Shown piece by piece: positions 11,401 through 23,900 of a DNA stretch of 64,000 nt. Position 1 is the stretch's first letter, and each line of letters opens with the position of its first letter. Below the pieces are notes generated by a model. The model made no database searches and was not told the origin of the DNA. It saw only the letters and a program-made list of their open reading frames with translations. A program made the position numbers and the translations under genes. Source of the stretch: Nelumbo lutea. Its lineage: Eukaryota > Streptophyta > Magnoliopsida > Proteales > Nelumbonaceae. The DNA is taken from the NCBI GenBank assembly GCA_022828595.1, contig JAKGHH010000008.1:28636378-28700377 (forward strand), read 5' to 3'.

Positions 11401-14400
11401 AGGCACAAGAAGTTTGATGAATTATTCCATTATGTTCTAGGTATTGCTGAAATGGTGAGGAGATGTATTCTTTGGCATTATCAGAGCGAAGTATTTTCAT
11501 ATGAACACCAAATTGTGTGCATATTTCAGCATGAAATTTATGAAAAATAGAGAATAATTCACTACGGTCTTTCATAAGATAGATCCATGTCATCATTGAA
11601 AAGTCATCAACAAAGATTACGAAATACTTAAACCCATTGTATGACACCACTTTAATTGGACCCCATACATCAGAATGAACTAAAGCAAAAGGACTTGAGA
11701 CATGACTATCAATTCTTGGACTAAATGAGACTCGATGATGTTTTCCCAATTGACATGACTCACAAGGTAATAAATGATGGACCATTGTATTATGTCTACA
11801 GTGCCATTGGAGAGGAGTAAGAGACAACCGAAAAGCCACTGGGGGGCCACCACCATCAAGGTAATACAAACCACCTGCTTCATGCCCTCCACCAGTTTTC
11901 TTCCCTGTCTTGAGATTCTGAAACACACAAGAAGAAGGATAGAAGGTTACAGAACAATTAAGGGATTTGGTTAATCTGGTAACAAACATAAGATTAAAAA
12001 GGAACTTAGGGACATAAAACATATGCTAAAGACAAGGAGGAGAGATCAACATCACCAACACCACAAATAGGAGATGTAGAACCATTAGCAAGTGTAACTG
12101 TTTGAGATGTGGAGGAACGAGAAAGGGAAGAAAATAAATCGAGTCCCAGAGATATGGTCCGAGGCTCCGGAGTCAATGATCTAGGGTGAGGCTTTGGAAG
12201 CTAAGCAAGCCATACCCGAATGGGCAAGTGTAGCGGTGTTCTGCTGAGATGTTTGAAGGAACTGCTCATATACTGCACGTGGTACACTCACCATTTCCTG
12301 CCCAGAAGCACAAGCAGATGTGGAGGGGGTTGGGTCATTTTGCTAGCTTTCAGTAATTGTGCTACTACTCTTAGACGTAGCATGGTGAGCCCAAGTGTTG
12401 GGTGGACCACGCAAATCATAGCAAAAATTAACTATGTGCCCCTCTAAGCCATAATGTGTACACTTTCTCTGAGCATTACTCCTTCCTTTTCCACGGCCTC
12501 CCCCTGACTCTCGGCCTCCAGTCCGGCCACTAGCCCGGTTAAACATATGTCCACCACGGTTGCTTGGAGGTCCACTGCTGCCACCAACACTTCTACTACC
12601 ACGACCACTCCCTTTAGTCACTACCAAACCAGATTTATCAGAGAAGGAAGAATGTTCTACCGGCTCATTGGATGTCCTCTTAAGACGGGCAAAAACTTCA
12701 TCAAGCTGTTCATGTTGCTGATGTTGGATCTGGACATCTAGTGTTAGCGGGTGATACACATTAAGCTCATTGCGGATGTTCCTCAAACTTGCATAGTACT
12801 CTTCTAAGCTTTGACTCCCTTACTTCAAATTGAAGTGCTCTTGGTACAACTGATATACCCTAATTGTGTTGTCTTGTCCAGAGTACAACTTCTTAGCATG
12901 ATCCCAAATTTCTTTGGCTGTATCTAGGAACATGAAGTTCACACTAATCTTTGGTTCCATGCTGTTCCAAAGCCATGTCATTATCTATGCATCTTCTTGT
13001 TCCCAGTCACTGAACCCAGGGGAATCAGAGGAAGGTTTCTCCTCTCTCACATGTTTTACTTTCCTCTTGGCCTTCAAGAACACCTCCACGGATTTTGCCC
13101 ATGGTACATAATTCTCACCATTCAACTTGATGGATGTCATTTGAACACTTGGATAATCTAGAAAAGGCATGATGCCTGTTTTGTTGTCATTCCCATCTGC
13201 AGATGAAGCCATCTTAATTATTTCACCTTCAAATATACACCACAACCTCGCATTACTTCACAAGACTTATCTCACTTATGATACCACCAACTCCAACTTC
13301 TTCAACTGCACATTACACACTACACACTAAGGCTGAAATCATTCAGTCAACACATCAAACACCTTGACTGCACACTGCAGGACCATTTACCATCAACATG
13401 CCAAGGCTGAAAAACACTCAGTCATTTCATCGAACACTTGTTCTTCATACTGCAGAACTGATTACACGCAAGGTCTAGGAGTTCACTTTTAAGCATTTAG
13501 AATCATAGATATGTCAGCCACCACGACACAACCACCACCACGCCACTGCTGTCGTGGACTTCAGCAGTCTACGACTCTTCTTTCAACACACATATGAGCA
13601 AGAAAACAAAGAACATGACTGATATGCATATCAGTCTCACCAAGCTCCACAACAACTAACTTTTTGAAGCACAAAATAGCATTCACAATCCATTATTTGA
13701 GCACACAACAATAGTGTTCATACCTGTCTACGTTCAGCCCTCTTCGTACACTGAATAGAGGGTCTAGTGTACCACTTCAACGACCACCACAGCACCGGCC
13801 AGAGGCATTCTCACCTCCAGGCCCTCAAAACGATAACTCCTTTTTCAGCCCTTTATCGAATCTCCAATCAGGTCAGCTGAAAGATGAGAACTACTGTGAA
13901 GCTGGCGTCGAACCCAGGAAGAGGACAGCAACAAGAAGAGAGAACACGAGACCTTATTGCTCTGATACCATGTGAATAAACCTAGTTGATTCTTGGTCAA
14001 AGTAGAGAAGAAGAAAGAAGAAAGAAAAGAGAAAGAAGAAGAAGGAGAGAAGAAGAGTATTTGGCCAGACTAGAAGAGAGAATGTGAATCTCACTCTCCT
14101 AGCCGACCCACTTGAATTTTATTCATAAAATTTAGAGTTACAAGAAAGACTATTTTGTCCCTCATAGAAGATGGGACACAACTTAAACTCAGATACAATA
14201 GACCTTTCACTTTCAAGAGGATAAACCAGAATGACCAAAATACCCATGACCCGAGCATTCTAACAGTCTTCATCTTCTCTCCTCACTCTCACTCAAGAAT
14301 CGGTGCAAACCCAGACAAGCAGCCACCATTGTCAATCTTAGAGGCGACACGCGAGCTCAGGCACTGCCGCGTATTCTCATTTCTCAAGAATCGGCGCCAC

Positions 14401-17400
14401 CAGTGAATTGCGGCGGTGAATTCACGCTCTCTCTCTCTCTCTCTGTGTTACATCTTCTCAATGTTCTCATTCTCACCAGTGAACACCAGCGCCACCAGTG
14501 AACTCCGGCGAACTCATTCTCATCGGTGAACTCAGGATGCAATCTTCAATAAAAGTGAAAAAAATCATTGTTAGGTTGGGCTTCGGGCTTCAGGCTTTTT
14601 AAGAGGGCCGGGCTTGGGCCCAAGTTGTAGGCCTGTTGGTCGGGCTGGGTTTGTGCTCGGGCTTGAAAAATTTCTGTTGAGGAGTGAAATCCCGACCCGG
14701 CCCATGAATAGGTCTAGTGCTTATACACCTCAAGTGGGTTTACAAGAAAATTTTAAAATGCAATTTTGGGAACTTCGTAGAACTAATCCAAGAAACACCA
14801 AATGAAGAAAGGATTTTTATAGGAGATCTACATGGGCATGTCAAAGAAGTGTAAGATATGATATCGTGCATGGAACATTTAGTTTTGGCAGGAGGAATAG
14901 AATAGGGATGCAACCTTTTGAATTTGCAATGGCTATTGATTTGGCGATATTAAACATATATTTTAAGAGGAAGGATGAACATTTAATAACATTTAAGATT
15001 GGATTAAATTCAGAAAACCAGAAATAATTGGATAGTATTAATGTCAAATAGATTTTTCTTCACACTAGGAGAATAGAATGAATGATGTATAGGACTTTGA
15101 AGTTATTGTAGGGGAAAGGTTAACCATACCACATAATTTAATGGTAGTAGATGTATGGGGCAGTTTAGGAAGAAAGGAATAACCACATCTTTCAAAATTG
15201 GACTAACTCAAAGAGTTAATTAACAGCATATTTTTCAAGGTTATCCATTGGCTAAAATCCTTGGATCTGTTCAAGGACTTTTCCTTTGATGATTTTAGGA
15301 GGAAGTGGAGTGCAGTGGTGGACAAAGCTTCAAGCTAAATTTTGATGGGATTTCTCAAGGCAATCACGGTCCTTTGGGCATAGGTGGAGTAATAAGACAT
15401 AAAGAAGGGAAGGTTGTGGTTTTATGTTTTGGGTCTATTGGAGAGGGTGACTCTTTAAGAGCTGATGTGCTAGCCCTATTACAGGAGCTGAGATCGACAA
15501 GACAACTGCACGCCTGCAACAAATTGAAGTGGAAGGAGACTCTAAACTGGTTGTGGGGTGGCTTCAAACTGGTAGCTTGGGATTTGGAATCACATGCAAA
15601 CTATGAAGGAAATTAGATGTCTTTCAAGGGACTTAAGTGTAACTGTTAGATGGGTGAGAGGATCTGCAAATAGTTTGGCGGATACTTTAGCCAAACAAGG
15701 GGTAACCAGGGGTGAACTCTTTTGGGCTGAATTGTAAGAATGAATTATATTGGGGTTAGTTTCCATCTTCTCGGGAACTGGACCACTGTACTAATTCTTT
15801 ATACTTTAATTTATGAAACTATGAAAGATACCATTTCCTTTAAAAAATGGTGGTAGATGTATGCTTTAAAAATGGAAGAAAAGGAGAGAAGAAAATAAGT
15901 GCACAAGAACCAGGTAAAAACTTGCAGACAATTTGGAGACATAATTGTGGTAGAAGAAAATTGAAATTTAGATGAAGAAAATGATCTGTGGCTTGAAATG
16001 ACTAACTATATAAAGAAAATAGCAAAGGACATTTTAGGAGAATTTAAAAGAATAATTGTCAATCTGAGAGATTGAGGAGGATGTTGCCTAAAGGGCAAGA
16101 TGGCTAAAATGGAGGGGTGCAATAAGAGTCTTATGTATAGGTGAATACTACTTGGGCTAAAAGGAAAAAATTATAAAAGCAGTTAAAGGCCAACAATTCT
16201 GTATAGAGCAAAGCATTGGCAGTCAGGAAACAATGTCCAAAAAAATGATGTGGATGAAATTTGAATTTTTGAGGTTGATTAGTTAGGGAAATAGGAAGGA
16301 CAAGATCAGAAATATCCTCATTTGATGGATAGAAATATCTCCAATAGGTGATAACTTATAAAATGAGGGAAAGTGGACTAAACAGTTTGGTTGGGTACTG
16401 AGAAGACCATCTACTGCATCCATAAGAATTGCTCTGTTACATTTGGAAGGGGTTAGGGGCAGACCAAATAGGACATGGGTTGAAGTAGGAAATGATCTAA
16501 CAAGTCATATTTTAACAGCAGATACAACACTAACCAGAATGGAATGGAGAAATGGGATTGGTCTATCTGATTCCATATAGATGGGAGTTGGGAGAAAGCT
16601 TAGATGTTCCATATAGACGGAACTTCGTTATTTTTATCAACGATGATTATGTCATACCAAAATTGATGTTTTAGATCCCCTCCCCCACCCCCTCAGTGAA
16701 TTCAATTCATGTGTTCAGCCTACCTATATCTCTTGTCCCATTCACAAGCTTAGGGGTAATGTATCGCTGTTCTTTTTAACTTGCTTAATGGCTCATATTT
16801 ATGTACATTGCTTTAGAACATGTGATGCCTTTTCCAAAAGATATGAAATTCTAGTTATGTTTTTCAGGTTGTTACAGTGGTTACGGAGAAAAAATGTTGA
16901 TTCCCCATGTGAAGCAGATGCTGGGCCAACAGCTTCAATTAGGTGCCCTCATGGTTTACTGATGCCAGAACAAGCTGCCGGGGCAAAGCATTTATTGGTT
17001 CCTGAGAGCCTCTGGCTTTTCTTCTATGAAAGTGCTAATGCAGTGAAACCTGATGATCTTTTGGGTTGTTCAACTTTCCCTGTGGATTCTGAAGTCTGTG
17101 CTCGATGCAGTGCAGAACTTTCGCAAGTGGCATGCTTGGAGGATAGTCTTAGGTAGTTTTGAGCATCTTTTTGGTAATGTACTGTTAATATTGTTGTATA
17201 GAAGCCTGACTTTATTATTGATGCTGCAGAGCAGCCAAGCTCAAACAGCGCCAGAATCATGAGAAGTTGGTCCTGGGAAAAAGCATTGCACTTTCTCCAG
17301 GTTGCAGGTATTATTTATTGCCTTCATCATGGCTGACAAAGTGGAGAACCTATATCACTGCTAGTGGCAAGAATGTTTCTGCATCTGTTGAACCTGAAAG

Positions 17401-20400
17401 CTTGGACAGCATTCTTGATTCCCTTAAATGTGAGAAGGTGAGTGGGATCCACCTACCTAGTAACTAATAGCTAAATTGGATAGGCTAACAACATGAGGTC
17501 ACTGATATATAGTAATATTCCAATCAGGAGTTGTAGATTTTAAATGATTGTTGATTAAGAGCTTGGATTTGTGTTCATGATTGTGCTACTTGCTAAGAAA
17601 CATCTTGGGGTCCACCTAGCAATTTACACTAAAAAAATTAGAGCAATCTTTTAGGAAATTAATCTGATATGGGGATGCCGGTTTTCTTCAACTTGGATTG
17701 CTATCTTTGATACCTCCATTATCTTCTCTGAACTAAGAAAGATAGTGCTTGTTTTCTGCATCTGTTGCATGCATGGTTTAACTTTTTTTTCCCCTGCCAG
17801 CATTCACAATTGCTAGAAAGGCCTCTCAGTCTAACCTACAAGCGTGGCATTGTTGTCCAAAGGGTGTCTAATGTAAGTATAGCTTCCCAACCTTTATCTC
17901 TCTCTCTTGCCTTTCATCTTGCAAGGCTTCTCATTATGAATTTAAAAAAAAGCTCTTTATGCTTATGCAAGTGATCACATGTTTTTGCTTCTGTCTCTTT
18001 GTTTCTCAACCTTCTGTTGTCCAGTACTTCTGGGTTGCATCATTGTTAGTAAATACTATATTATATGCCCATAACATATATTTTTATGCATATAAATACC
18101 ATATTAGAGGCAGTATCTTTTAAAGATGTGGAAAAATGACTTCTTGAAGATCAAAATGAATGATTAATTAAGTTACATTATAATATGCCACAAACTGACT
18201 TAAATCTTAAATTAAAAAATGGAAGAAAATCCAAATAACATCTATGGTTTTGTCTTTAAGATTGTAACTGCAATAGACCTCAGGAGTTGTAGCAGCAGAA
18301 CATTGTCTTGTGGGAATTGTGAGGATGATGTCTTGGTTGCTCTGACACAACCTGCAGTCCTGGTTGAAATAGGAGCACCTCAACCTCATCATCTTGTGAG
18401 GATGATGATCTGTTACCAGTTTTCTGCCCTCTGATCTGGTATGATTTAAACTCAGCCAATCTCATAAAATTTTGGGAACAAACTTGGGTGGGGAATGTTC
18501 CTTTGAAGGATCAATTTCCATCATTATTTGCCCTCTCGGAATTGATAAATGAGACAATTTCATCCTTTCTTGTCCCTTCATCTTCAATCTCTGTGACTGG
18601 ATGGAATTTGGGGTTGAGGAGGGCTGTTAGAGACACAGACCCGAACATCATTTCGACTCTCCTTGGTCTTCTTGAAAATGTTTTATTGTACCCCGAAAAG
18701 GAAGACACTAGAATCTGGACCCCCACTCCTTCGGGCTCTTTCTCTTGTGCCTCTTTCTTTCAAATCCTTACCCAGCCATCCAGCCCCATTGGCCCTCCTT
18801 TCCCTGTCAAAGAGATTTGGTGTAAGCCAATTCCTCCTAAGGTAGGGTGTTTTTGTTGGGAAACGTTTCTGGAAAGAATCAACACTAGTGATCTGTTTCA
18901 AAAAAAAAAAAAAAAAGAGACCCAAGACATGCTTATCCCCTTACTGGTGTATTCTCTGTAAAGACGATGGGGAGACTGGGTTTCACCTATTGGTTTCATG
19001 CCAGTTTGCAAGAACTATTTGGGAATGCGCAATTTCCCTTTTTGGGCATAGCTGCACCCCTCCTCTGAACTTGCAAAGCCTATTTTCTCCTTACTTTGTC
19101 AGGTGGATCCTGGAAAGGGGTAGGAGTAGGACTATGTTGAGATGCCTAAGGGCTGCTGTGTGCTGGTTATTGTAGGAAGAAAGGAATTTAAGAATTTTCT
19201 CAGAAAAGGAGAGAAGGGCTGAAAATCTGATAGATTTGATTCATGTAAGAGTGGTACAGTGGCTGAAATCTTCAGTGTTGTTCACAGACTTTACAGTGGA
19301 TGATCTGTTTAGAAAGTGGGGGGAGATTGCTAAGTGTACCTAGGTGAAAACAGTCCTGAGCGTGTCCTGGATTCCCCCTCCGTCCGGTTTTATAAAACTG
19401 AACTTTGATGGTAGTAGTAGAGGGAACCTGAGGCTTTCAGGAATTGGGGGTGTGTTTAGGGATGAGAATGGGATTGTTTCAGCCTTGTTCTCAAGCCTGA
19501 TTGGGATGAGTGATTCTCTCAGAGCTGAAACCTATGCAGTTGTGGGAGGTGTCCAAAGAGCAAAGGAAATGAACATTAGAAGACTTGTAATTTATGGGGA
19601 CTTGGAGGTGGTAGTTGGGTGGTTGAAAGAAGACAAGGCTGGGTTATGGGCTTACAGCAATGAAAGGAAAAAGTTCAGGTGGATGGTTAAGGACATGGAA
19701 ATCAAGCTCATTTGGATGAAGAGATCTGCTAACTCCTTTGCTGATGGATTAGCTAAGCAAGGGACAGTTAGGGAATCTATGTTCTGGGCTCAGTTGTAAC
19801 TTTAGTTTTTTCTTTATGGGGTCTCTAGCCTCAATAGGAGCACCTCAATGTACTTGTGATGGGGAGACATAACTAATTGGTTTTGTGGAAAAAGTTTCCT
19901 AGGGGTGGAGAAACAGATTAGGGCAAGTAATGAGATGAAAGTATGTATTTTTGTTATCTGGATCAATAATCCATAATGAGGGAGAAGTTGAAGTTGATTT
20001 GTCCATTGAATTAGAGCAGGGTGGCTTAAGTGCAGAGGAATATCAAGTGTGACTTGTGTACACCAATGAGATAAAAAGGAAAATTTCATAAAACAAATAA
20101 AGACCATTTGCATATCAGCAGGGTGCTGGGCAATCCAGAAAGCTAGACCTTTTAATGCTTCTGTTTTCATGAACAAAATTCTAGCTGTATTAATTATTAG
20201 TGAAGTTGTATATACTTGATTTGTTTCCTAACCACGTTCTCCCATATGCATATTTACTGACTATGGTCCATAGAATCTCCTAGTCACATAGGCTATATGA
20301 GTTTCATAAAATAAAAAGAATGAAGTTTTTCCTAGTTCTCTAGTTTTAGATGAAATTCAATAGGAAAAATTCTTTATATTTCTGTTCTTTTAAATTTCAT

Positions 20401-20912
20401 TATAACAAGTCTTTAAAATTTCAATTGTGAAACTTAAAAGAATAAGTAGAAATGATACATGTAACATATATTATAATGTAGTAGCATGTTTGTTAGTAGG
20501 ATTTAGCAATGAATCATATTATAAAGGCACCGACTTTGTCATTTTAGTTACTTAAGACAGGTTCCCAATTGCTAGAAAGTTGTTTTGGTGAGACACCCAA
20601 CGAAGGGCCCCTAGTTGATGCCTAGGTGGGTGCCTTGACAAATGGTCAGCACTAGCTAATTGCTACAAATTTTGAGCCACCTGGAATAAGGTAAGGGTTT
20701 AAAAAATTACTATTTTTTGCTAATTGCTACAAAGATTTTCCTGGCTTTCAGTATAAAATCTTCCACAATTTTTGTTAACAGATCATACAAAATGAAAATG
20801 ATGACTTCCCCCCCCTTCCCTAAAGGCTCTTTTGTATATAGCTGTATATAAGTGCAAAGGATCCCTATACTGTTGTATATGTTTTTGAAGAGAATATCTC
20901 CCTTTTCAATAC

Positions 20913-20950
<38 letters not shown>

Positions 20951-23900
20951 GATTGCTACCATTTCTTCTTATCCTTGGTCTGGTGCTGGTTTTGCATTCA
21001 TTGGTTAAATTCCTTTCCTTTTTTTTGGATCAATAACAGCAATAATTTAAATATATATTTATAAATTATGCCTACAAAGACTAATAATAACAAAAGCTGC
21101 ATAAAAGTTTTGCTAGAAAGTCTAGCCTTTGTTGTCACTGTCAATTCTAGCCATGATGATAATGGGTTGACCCATTTGACCCAAATGGTTGAATTGCTTA
21201 CCCACCACCTAGACAAAGGAACAATTTCATTTCTGAGTCAGTTTTAAAAGAAAAACATGGCATTTTTATTGTTAAAAACATTTAATATAGATCTAATAAT
21301 AGAATTAATTAGTGAGAAAAAATATCTTAAATATATGATTTAAAAAAAAACATGGCCTTCCAATAATGTTTCACTAGTTCAATCTATATCTTTAGCTTTT
21401 CTAGACCTTTTAACTTGCATTGAATTACTTCTTATTGGTGCAGAAATGCAGTATATGGTCTTTATGCACTCTGAAAACCATCTTAGTATGCTTTTGACCA
21501 TTTTATAACCTCAGGGAAACTTCTAAATCTCCTTCAATACACTCATTTTTAATTATATAATTTCTACATTTTTCATTCATGCATCTCAGCATATGCATAT
21601 CGGCTTTGCTTATTGTTAAGATATGTTTCATTTTTATGTTCTTATACTCTTGCCCCTTATAGAATTACTGGCTTTATACTTGAAGTTATCCTTTAACCTG
21701 ATTGATATTCTCTGGTCACAATATTCCAGATGGACCTCTCCACTTCATCTGCTCCAATTTAATTCTATGTACAACATTCTCGTTGCTCTCTCCTTCACTA
21801 TTAATTATTGAACAATAGTAATGGAAATAATCACTTTGTATTATCCCTTAGTCATCAATCCTAATTGTAAATCCAACCTCATTCCTTGCATTGCTAAATC
21901 TATGGTGGATATATTTTTAATCCATATCTGAAAATGTTGGCTTCAAAAATAAATGTTCCTCATTTGTTTTCATAATACACATTTCCTTTCTGATTGGAAC
22001 AATTTGTACTGTCATATTATTTGGTTCATTATTCTGATAGGAGGGTGTACCAGTACAACTCAGACTTTTGGATTCTTTCTCTCAATGAAATTAGTTTATC
22101 TTCTCTTTTCTATACTTATTTATATCTTTTACCTCCCTATTTGGTCTGTTTTTATGTTTTGAGTTGCCATTAGAACCAACCTGGTTGGCCAACCCTAGTT
22201 ATTGTACAGAAAGAAGAAACCTTGCTGCCAGAAGGCTGCTAAATGATGTCAGCATGGTTACAGATGGTCAATGGCTTCTGAAGAAAAGGATCCTACTGTT
22301 CTATAGAGCAGGATTTATTAACAGTGAGTTTGCCCAATGATTTCCCTACTCTGATGTCCTTGTAGCTTGTCATTGGTCAGTATCAGAGGGAGGGTAAGTT
22401 GGAACTTGTCTCCTTTAGGTATCTATTGGTATGTTGTATTGAAAGGAAAAAAAATACGAGGATATTTGAAGGCAGAAACACTACTGTTGAGGGAACCACC
22501 CTTGAAGGCAGAAATGTGAGGAGCAATGTCAGGTGCTAGGTGTTGGTTCTTAAGAAGTTTGAGGGAACCACTCTGTTCAGACTTCAGAAGGATCGCAAAT
22601 ATGTAATGTTTGATTCATCTTTTTTGATGTGGGGAATCTTTTGCTCCCATGCTCTCTTTACCCTTTTTCTTCCATCCAGTCCAGCTTCTAAATTTTGTTT
22701 CTTCTGAGGTCACCTTACCCTCTTAAGTCTTAAGGATTGAAATTCTGTAATATTTGATTAATCTTTTTTGATGTGGGGAATCTCTTGCTCCCATGCTCTC
22801 TTTACCCTTTTTCTTGTATTCAGCTTTTATATTTTGTTTCTTCTGAGGTCTCCTCACCCTCTTTACCCAATGTATTACTGGCGTGGAACCTCATCATTAG
22901 TTCCACAGCCTGCTGAACAGCCATCGCGTTCAGCTAATCCGAATTCCAATATATTGTAGTGGGAAAGTGGAAAAATAAACATCTTTCAAGAAGTATTTCA
23001 GCAGCTATTGTATTTTATGAATGTTCTCCCCAGGTATTAAGTAGGACTTCTTACAACTGATTATTTGATCAGTTGGATGCCATCTAGGTTGCTTGACAGC
23101 ATGTCTTCTTTGTCCTTGTCTCTTGATGAGTATCCATTATTCAGTCCTCTTTGTGTTTTTAGATGTATGTGTTCAGTACATATTTTGGGTCTTTACAGGT
23201 CTAGGTTAGATCCGAAATAAGATAGGGGAGTTTTCCTGGGTTGCTCTGCCACTAAAAAGGTGTTAAAGCATGTGGATCATATTATTGGCAAGCAGTGGGT
23301 AACTATTGAGATCACTTTTTGAATTCACTCTATGTTTTACTGTTGCCTTCATCCTGGGGGGATGGGTCTGAAAGAATTTCTATTATTGCTCTTTTTGTTG
23401 AGGGTATTCGTTGTGTTCTTGTGGTACCTGTAAACTGTTTTGGAAGAGCAAAGAGAGAGAAGCTCTCAATTGGAAAGGGCAACCTGTCTTGTTGTTGAAC
23501 CCACACAAAGATATATTATTCTTTATTTTCAAAGATGGAGAGATTACAGTTTCACCCTTTCGGGAATAGAATATACACAAAAGTCAAGAAAGTGATAAAA
23601 TAGATCTGGATATATTGTAATAATTTACATGAAGACTCTAAATTCTCTTGTTTTCTTCACCTCCCCCTCAAACTGATGTAGGGACAACATCAATTTGTTA
23701 ACAAGAAACTCATGGCGTGTTTGTTTCATGGCTTTTGTATAAAAATTAAATAAATGCTAGCCAAATCAAAACAGAAGATGGTATTAGTAAAGAGAAAAAT
23801 TAATTACAAGGAGTGTATAGGAACTCAAGAAAAAAATTGGAAGTGTCTCTCAAAGAGTGTATATTAATACCTTGTTTATTCAAATTCTTCAAATTGATTT

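Larger units (their letters stand above)
10957..14265 (-). mobile_element. Ty1/copia, minus strand, lacking RT and RNase H
   Basis: Two near-identical LTR copies (10957-11231 and 13971-14265) flank a minus-strand gag, protease and integrase. The primer binding site and full LTR end are intact at the right. Integrase runs straight into the left LTR, so reverse transcriptase, RNase H and the polypurine tract are deleted. The copia sits inside the hAT element. Confidence 0.88.
10713..14716. mobile_element. hAT-like DNA transposon with nested copia
   Basis: The terminal inverted repeats are TAGACCTGTTCATGGGCC at the left and GGCCCATGAATAGGTCTA at the right (17 of 18 match). Flanking 8-bp duplications are GTGCTTAC (10705-10712) and GTGCTTAT (14717-14724). 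TAG-type ends with 8-bp duplications are typical of hAT. Subterminal sequence is GC-rich with GGGCTTGGGCCC-like words. No transposase is visible; the middle is filled by a copia at 10957-14265. Confidence 0.8.
9655..16620 (+). mobile_element. Older L1-type LINE, split into four blocks by later insertions
   Basis: The pieces are 9655-9850 (endonuclease start, [24 protein letters not shown]), 10574-10712 (ends HDSAYTP), 14717-15157 (continues [17 protein letters not shown] and ends in the endonuclease C-terminus) and 15846-16620 (ends with a C-terminal [15 protein letters not shown] motif and a 3' tail). The codons on either side of the hAT insertion continue the same endonuclease sequence. The family looks like the LINEs often annotated as craniofacial-development-protein-like in plants. 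Most of the RT is not visible, so the copy was already deleted or decayed. Many stops are present. Confidence 0.75.
8699..16867 (+). other. UBP26: UBP26 intron 2, 8.2 kb, with a nested transposon stack
   Basis: The intron runs from GTATGCTTCTC to TTTTCAG. Bases 8700-9400 are AT-rich intron. After that comes one LINE (9655-16620 in pieces) interrupted by two RNase-H LINE tails and by a hAT element that itself contains a copia. Removing the insertions closes the older LINE's coding order. Confidence 0.85.

Noticed and set aside
19344..19799. Intact single-exon host RNase H gene
   Set aside because: It lies inside an insert with perfect 16-bp target duplications and directly follows LINE zf-RVT sequence.
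20852..21064. Open frame over the (TC)n run
   Set aside because: Most of its length is microsatellite and T-rich sequence.
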